Origin: Bathymodiolus brooksi
Taxonomy: Eukaryota; Mollusca; Bivalvia; Mytilida; Modiolidae
Assembly (NCBI GenBank): GCA_963680875.1
Contig: OY804585.1
Location: 41,027,414-41,091,413 of the forward strand
Reading direction: 5' to 3'
DNA length: 64,000 bases
The translations under genes were made by a program, and so were the position numbers. The notes beneath the pieces were generated by a model. That model had not been told where the DNA came from, did not search any database, and worked only from the letters and a program-made list of their open reading frames with translations. This document shows positions 57,201 to 64,000 of this stretch, one piece after another (the first letter of the stretch is position 1; each line of letters opens with the position of its first letter).

Positions 57201-59865
57201 ACTATATAATACAACAAAGTTATCTATTATCTAGTTTATCTATCACAGATACTATATAATACAAGAAGTTTATCTATTATCTAGTTTATCAATCACAGAT
57301 ACTATATAATACAACAAAGTTATCTATTATCTAGTTTATCTATCACAGATACTATATAATACAACAACTTTATCTATTATCTAGTTTATCTATCACAGAT
57401 ACTATATAATACAACAAGTTTATCTATTATCTAGTTTATCTATCACAGACACTATATAATACAACAAGTTTATCTATTATCTAGGTTATCTATCACAGAT
57501 ACTATATAATACAACAAAGTTATCTATTATCTAGTTTATCTATCACAGATACTATATAATACAACAACTTTATCTATTATCTAGTTTATCTATCACAGAT
57601 ACTATATAATACAGCAAGTTTATCTATTATCTAGTTTATCTATCACAGATACTATATAATACAACAACTTTATCTATTATCTAGGTTATCTATCACAGAT
57701 ACTATATAATACAGCAAGTTTATCTATTATCTAGTTTATCTATCAAAGATACTATACAATACAACAACTGTATGTATTATCTAGTTTATCTATCACAAAT
57801 ACTATATAATACAACAAGTTTATCTATTATCTAGGTTATCTATCACAGATACTATATAATACAACAACTTTATCTATTATCTAGTTTATCTATCACAGAT
57901 ACTATATAATACAACAACTTTATCTATTATCTAGTTTATCTATCACAGATACTATATAATACAGCAAGTTTATCTATTATCTAGTTTATCTATCACAGTT
58001 ACTATATAATACAACAATTTTATCTATTATCTAGTTTATCTATCACAGATACTATATAATACAGCAAGTTTATCTATTATCTAGTTTATCTATCACAGAT
58101 ACTATACAATCCAACAACTGTATGTATTATCTAGTTTATCTATCACAGACACTATATAATAAAACAAGTTTATCTATTATCTAGGTTATCTATCACAGAT
58201 ACTATATAATACAACAAGTTTATCTATTATCTAGGTTATCTATCACAGATACTATATAATACAACAAAGTTATCTATTATCTAGTTTACCTATCACAGAT
58301 ACTATATAATACAACAGGTTTATCTATTATCTAGTTTATCTATTACAGATACTATATAATACAACAACTTTATCTATTATCTAGTTTATCTATCACAGAT
58401 ACTATATAATACAGCAAGTTTATCTATTATCTAGTTTATCTATAACAGATACTATATAATATAACAAGTTTATCTATTATCTAGTTTATCTATCACAGAT
58501 ACTATACAAAGCAACAACTGTATGTATTATCTAGTTTATCTATCACAGATACTATATAATACAACAAGTTTACCTATTATCTAGGTTATCTATCACAGAT
58601 ACTATATAATACAACAAAGTTATCTATTATCTAGTTTATCTATCACAGATACTATATAATAAAACAAGTTTATCTATTATCTAGTTTATCTATCACAGAT
58701 ACTATATAATACAACAAGTTTATCTATTATCTAGTTATCTATCACAGATACTATATAATACAACAAAGTTATCTATTATCTAGTTTATCTATCACAGATA
58801 CTATATAATACAACAACTTTATCTATTATCTAGGTTATCTATCACAGATACTATATAATACAACAACTTTATCTATTATCTAGTTTATCTATCACAGATA
58901 CTATATAATACAACAACTTTATCTATTATCTAGTTTATCTATCACAGATACTATATAATACAGCAAGTTTATCTATTATCTAGTTTATCTATCACAGTTA
59001 CTATATAATACAACAATTTTATCTATTATCTAGTTTATCTATCACAGATACTATATAATACAGCATGTTTATCTATTATCTAGTTTATCTATCACAGATA
59101 CTATACAATCCAACAACTGTATGTATTATCTAGTTTATCTATCACAGATACTATATAATAAAACAAGTTTATCTATTATCTAGGTTATCTATCACAGATA
59201 CTATATAATACAACAAGTTTATCTATTATCTAGGTTATCTATCACAGATACTATATAATACAACAAAGTTATCTATTATCTAGTTTACCTATCACAGATA
59301 CTATATAATACAACAAGTTTATCTATTATCTAGTTTATCTATTACAGATACTATATAATACAACAACTTTATCTATTATCTAGTTTATCTATCACAGATA
59401 CTATATAATACAGCAAGTTTATCTATTATCTAGTTTATCTATCACAGATACTATATAATATAACAAGTTTATCTATTATCTAGTTTATCTATCACAGATA
59501 CTATACAAAGCAACAACTGTATGTATTATCTAGTTTATCTATCACAGATACTATATAATACAACAAGTTTACCTATTATCTAGGTTATCTATCACAGATA
59601 CTATATAATACAACAAAGTTATCTATTATCTAGTTTACCTGTCACAGATACTATATAATACAACAAGTTTATCTATTATCTAGTTTATCTATTACAGATA
59701 CTATATAATACAACAACTGTATGTATTATCAAGTTTATCTATCACAGATACTATATAATACAACAACTGTATGTATTATCAAGTTTATCTATCACAGATA
59801 CTATATAATACAACAAGTTTATCTATTATCTAGGTTATCTATCACAGATACTATATACTACAACA
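54265..59865 (+). repeat. 5.6-kb tandem duplication, copy 2
   Basis: Second copy of the preceding 112 monomers. The left edge is seen because 54221-54280 carries a TACTACAACA monomer where the region before copy 1 (48621-48670) carries GTTACTATAT. The right edge is near 59880, where copy 2 runs into CTTTATC and TTGTCTAG monomers. Both copies share two consecutive CTGTATGTATTATCAAG monomers at the end. Confidence 0.9.
58730..58739 (+). other. Single-base deletion, second copy
   Basis: Copy of the change at 53131, 5,599 bp away; register is -4 from here to the end of the window. Confidence 0.9.
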
Positions 59866-62800
59866 AAGTTATCTATTATCTAGTTTATCTATCACAGATA
59901 CTATATAATACAACAACTTTATCTATTATCTAGTTTATCTATCACAGATACTATATAATACAGCAAGTTTATCTATTGTCTAGTTTATCTATCACAGATA
60001 CTATATAATACAACAACTTTATCTATTATCTAGTTTATCTATCACAGATACTATACAATACAACAACTGTATGTATTATCTAGTTTATCTATCACAGATA
60101 CTATATAATACAACAAGTTTATCTATTATCTAGGTTATCTATCACAGATACTATATAATACAACAAGTTTATCTATTATCTAGGTTATCTATCACAGATA
60201 CTATACAATCCAACAACTGTATATATTATCTAGTTTATTTATCACAGATACTATATAATAAAACAAGTTTATCTATTATCTAGGTTATCTATCACAGATA
60301 CTATATAATACAACAAGTTTATCTATTATCTAGGTTATCTATCACAGATACTATATAATACAACAAAGTTATCTATTATCTAGTTTACCTATCACAGATA
60401 CTATATAATACAACAAGTTTATCTATTATCTAGTTTATCTATCACAGATACTATATAATACAACAACTTTATCTATTATCTAGTTTATCTATCACAGATA
60501 CTATATAATATAACAAGTTTATCTATTATCTAGTTTATCTATCACAGATACTATACAAAGCAACAACTGTATGTATTATCTAGTTTATCTATCACAGATA
60601 CTATATAATACAACAAGTTTACCTATTATCTAGGTTATCTATCACAGATACTATATAATACAACAAGTTTATCTATTATCTAGGTTATCCATCACAGATA
60701 CTATATAATACAACAAAGTTATCTATTATCTAGTTTATCTATCACAGATACTATATAATAAAACAAGTTTATCTATTATCTAGGTTATCTATCACAGATA
60801 CTATATAATACAACAAGTTTATCTATTATCTAGGTTATCTATCACAGTTACTATATAATACAACAAAGTTATCTATTATCTAGTTTACCTATCACAGATA
60901 CTATATAATACAACAAGTTTATCTATTATCTAGTTTATCTATTACAGATACTATATAATACAACAACTTTATCTATTATCTAGTTTATCTATCACAGATA
61001 CTATATAATACAGCAAGTTTATCTATTATCTAGTTTATCTATCACAGATACTATATAATATAACAAGTTTATCTATTATCTAGTTTATCTATCACAGATA
61101 CTATACAAAGCAACAACTGTATGTATTATCTAGTTTATCTATCACAGATACTATATAATACAACAAGTTTACCTATTATCAAGGTTATCTATCACAGATA
61201 CTATACAATACAACAACTGTATGTATTATCTAGTTTATCTATCACAGATACTATATAATACAACAAGTTTACCTATTATCTAGGTTATCTATCACAGATA
61301 CTATATAATACAACAAAGTTATCTATTATCTAGTTTATCTATCACAGATACTATATAATACAAGAAGTTTATCTATTATCTAGTTTATCTATCACAGATA
61401 CTATATAATACAACAAAGTTATCTATTATCTAGTTTATCTATCACAGATACTATATAATACAACAAAGTTATCTATTATCTAGTTTATCTATCACAGATA
61501 CCATACAATACAACAACTGTATGTATTATCTAGTTTATCTATCACAGATACTATATAATACAACAAGTTTATCTATTATCTAGGTTATCTATCACAGATA
61601 CTATATAATACAACAACTTTATCTATTATCTAGTTTATCTATCACAGATACTATATAATACAACAACATTATCTATTATCTAGTTTATCTATCACAGATA
61701 CTATATAATACAACAAGTTTATCTATTATCTAGTTTATCTATCACAGTTACTATATAATACAACAATTTTATCTATTATCTAGTTTATCTATCACAGATA
61801 CTATATAATACAGCAAGTTTATCTATTATCTAGTTTATCTATCACAGATACTATACAATCCAACAACTGTATGTATGATCTAGTTTATCTATCACAGATA
61901 CTATATAATACAACAACTTTATCTATTATCTAGGTTATCTATCACAGATACTATATAATACAACAAGTTTATCTATTATCTAGGTTATCTATCACAGTTA
62001 CTATATAATACAACAAAGTTATCTATTATCTAGCTTACCTATCACAGATACTATATAATAAAACAAGTTTATCTATTATCTAGTTTATCTATTACAGATA
62101 CTATATAATACAACAACTTTATCTATTATCTAGTTTATCTATCACAGATACTATAGAATACAGCAAGTTTATCTATTATCTAGTTTATCTATCACAGATA
62201 CTATATAATATAACAAGTTTATCTATTATCTAGTTTATCTATCACAGATACTATACAAAGCAACAACTGTATGTATTATCTAGTTTATCTATCACAGATA
62301 CTATATAATACAACAAGTTTACCTATTATCTAGGTTATCTATCACAGATACTATATAATACAACAAAGTTATCTATTATCTAGTTTATCTATCACAGATA
62401 CTATATAATAAAACAAGTTTATCTATTATCTAGGTTATCTATCACAGATACTATATAATACAACAAGTTTATCTATTATCTAGGTTATCTATCACAGATA
62501 CTATATAATACAACAAAGTTATCTATTATCTAATTTATCTATCACAGATACTATATAATAAAACAAGTTTATCTATTATCTAGTTTATCTATCACAGATA
62601 CTATATAATACAACAAGTTTACCTATTATCAAGGTTATCTATCACAGATACTATACAATACAACAACTGTATGTATTATCTAGTTTATCTATCACAGATA
62701 CTATATAATACAACAAGTTTACCTATTATCTAGGTTATCTATCACAGATACTATATAATACAACAAAGTTATCTATTATCTAGTTTATCTATCACAGATA

Positions 62801-64000
62801 CTATATAATACAACAAAGTTATCTATTATCTAGTTTATCTATCACAGATACTATACAATACAACAACTGTATGTATTATCTAGTTTATCTATCACAGATA
62901 CTATATAATACAACAAGTTTATCTATTATCTAGGTTATCTATCACAGATACTATATAATACAACAACTTTATCTATTATCTAGTTTATCTATCACAGATA
63001 CTATATAATACAACAACATTATCTATTATCTAGTTTATCTATCACAGATACTATATAATACAACAAGTTTATCTATTATCTAGTTTATCTATCACAGTTA
63101 CTATATAATACAACAATTTTATCTATTATCTAGTTTATCTATCACAGATACTATATAATACAGCAAGTTTATCTATTATCTAGTTTATCTATCACAGATA
63201 CTATACAATCCAACAACTGTATGCATGATCTAGTTTATCTATCACAGATACTATATAATACAACAACTTTATCTTTTATCTAGGTTATCTATCACAGATA
63301 CTATATAATACAACAAGTTTATCTATTATCTAGGTTATCTATCACAGTTACTATATAATACAACAAAGTTATCTATTATCTAGTTTACCTATCACAGATA
63401 CTATATAATACAACAAGTTTATCTATTATCTAGTTTATCTATTACAGATACTATATAATACAACAACTTTATCTATTATCTAGTTTATCTATCACAGATA
63501 CTATATAATACAGCAAGTTTATCTATTATCTAGTTTATCTATCACAGATACTATATAATATAACAAGTTTATCTATTATCTAGTTTATCTATCACAGATA
63601 CTATACAAAGCAACAACTGTATGTATTATCTAGTTTATCTATCACAGATACTATATAATACAACAAGTTTACCTATTATCTAGGTTATCTATCACAGATA
63701 CTATATAATACAACAACTGTATGTATTATCAAGTTTATCTATCACAGATACTATATAATACAACAAGTTTATCTATTATCTAGGTTATCTATCACAGATA
63801 CTATATACTAAAACAAAGTTATCTATTATCTAGTTTATCTATCACAGATACTATATAATACAACAACTTTATCTATTATCTAGTTTATCTATCACAGATA
63901 CTATATAATACAGCAAGTTTATCTATTGTCTAGTTTATCTATCACAGATACTATATAATACAACAACTTTATCTATTATCTAGTTTATCTATCACAGATA
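59866..64000 (+). repeat. Right-hand array segment
   Basis: About 83 monomers. The first part (TTGTCTAG at 59978, AATCCAACAA CTGTATATAT at about 60208) resembles 18100-18600 in variant order. The stretch from about 61248 matches 28851-31550 at 32,397 bp, becoming 32,447 bp after a CTTTATC monomer at 62098 that the left version lacks. Private variants include CTATAGAATA (62152), GGTTATCCATCACAG (about 60685) and ATGCATGATC (63221). The array continues past the window end. Confidence 0.8.

Larger units (their letters stand above)
1..64000 (+). repeat. 50-bp AT-rich satellite array, whole window
   Basis: Every stretch of the window is a copy of one 50-bp monomer in a single orientation. The monomer starts GATACTATATAATA, continues with AATACAACAA and a T/C-rich half holding three TATCTA words and a CTAG, and ends ATCTATCACA. 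Monomer starts fall at 1, 51, 101 and so on; the last start is at 63997, which is four bases short of perfect register, giving about 1,280 monomers. Base content of the commonest monomer is 19 A, 19 T, 8 C, 4 G. Most monomers differ from it at one to about five positions. No unique sequence, transposon or inversion interrupts the array, and both ends lie inside it. Such arrays are typical of eukaryotic heterochromatin; centromeric, subtelomeric or sex/B-chromosome location cannot be told from the window. I do not recognise the family. Confidence 0.98.

Noticed and set aside
48665..59865. Assembly error as the sole cause of the near-identical 5.6-kb pair
   Set aside because: Not excluded, but the two copies differ at three or more places and have different right-hand neighbours, which fits a real tandem duplication; only spanning long reads would settle it.
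59721..59933. 70-codon open reading frame, near copy of the one at 54122
   Set aside because: Present only because the 5.6-kb block was duplicated; conservation reflects copying of DNA and not selection on a protein.
1..64000. CRISPR array or other spacer-bearing repeat
   Set aside because: There are no unique spacers between conserved repeats; the whole 50-bp unit repeats, and no cas-like gene is present.
1..64000. Bacterial iteron origin or phage/plasmid repeat region
   Set aside because: Iteron sets are short and adjoin a replication gene. Here about 1,280 copies without any gene fit only a eukaryotic satellite.
1..64000. CENP-B box or telomeric repeats marking the chromosome position
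   Set aside because: The CENP-B box needs CpG-containing motifs that the monomer lacks, and no TTAGGG, TTAGG or TTTAGGG runs were seen. The centromeric or subtelomeric identity stays open.
1..64000. TATATAATA in each monomer as real promoters
   Set aside because: A TATA-like word is expected in 76% AT sequence and has no accompanying initiator or gene. Satellite transcription is possible but nothing here shows it.
1..64000. tRNA, rRNA or small RNA genes hidden in the repeat
   Set aside because: No segment departs from the 50-bp monomer, and the monomer is too AT-rich and short of paired arms to form a tRNA or other known structured RNA.

Overview
The whole 64-kb window is satellite DNA. It is one uninterrupted, head-to-tail array of an AT-rich 50-bp monomer, about 1,280 monomers, all in the same orientation. 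I found no protein-coding gene, RNA gene, transposon, telomeric tract or unique sequence, and the array runs off both ends. A typical monomer has 19 A, 19 T, 8 C and 4 G (24% GC) and no CpG. A gene-free array of this size, built of variant monomers in higher-order patterns, points to heterochromatin of a eukaryote (centromeric, pericentromeric, subtelomeric or a sex/B-chromosome block). I do not recognise the monomer family and cannot name a species or clade.

Monomer anatomy (position 1 = G of GATACTATA): a TATATAA-like box at about 7-13, an A/C-rich AATACAACAA block at 11-20, then a T/C-rich half carrying TATCTA three times (24, 31, 40) and a CTAG at about 34-37, ending ATCTATCACA. About 15 recurrent variants exist. 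They are arranged in a recurring seven-monomer cassette of 350 bp (example 351-700) set in less regular surroundings, so the higher-order repeat is mosaic rather than fixed-length.

Layout, from shared rare variants: 1-1400 and 1401-4451 (1.35-kb and 1.55-kb offsets); 3251-16350, a 13.1-kb copy of an 8.15-kb unit seen in simpler form at 16351-24498. The larger copy is swollen by internal tandem duplications of 1.9 kb (4441-6340/6341-8240) and 3.1 kb (8601-11700/11701-14850). Then come a 1.6-kb duplication (about 24300-27150), a 1.85-kb duplication (27001-30700), a 2.3-kb/3.3-kb pair (31751-34050/34051-37350) with a nested 900-bp duplication, a 3.6-kb pair (40201-43800/43801-47399), a near-identical 5.6-kb pair (about 48665-54264/54265-59865), and a last 4.1 kb whose right part matches 28851-31550.

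The array keeps its 50-bp register almost perfectly. I could account for the phase across all 64 kb with ten single-base indels (net -4), several of them copies of one event. Every duplication length is a whole number of monomers to within these indels. This is what homologous, in-register unequal exchange or conversion predicts. The few longer open reading frames are chance products of monomer variants, all three lying across duplication boundaries.
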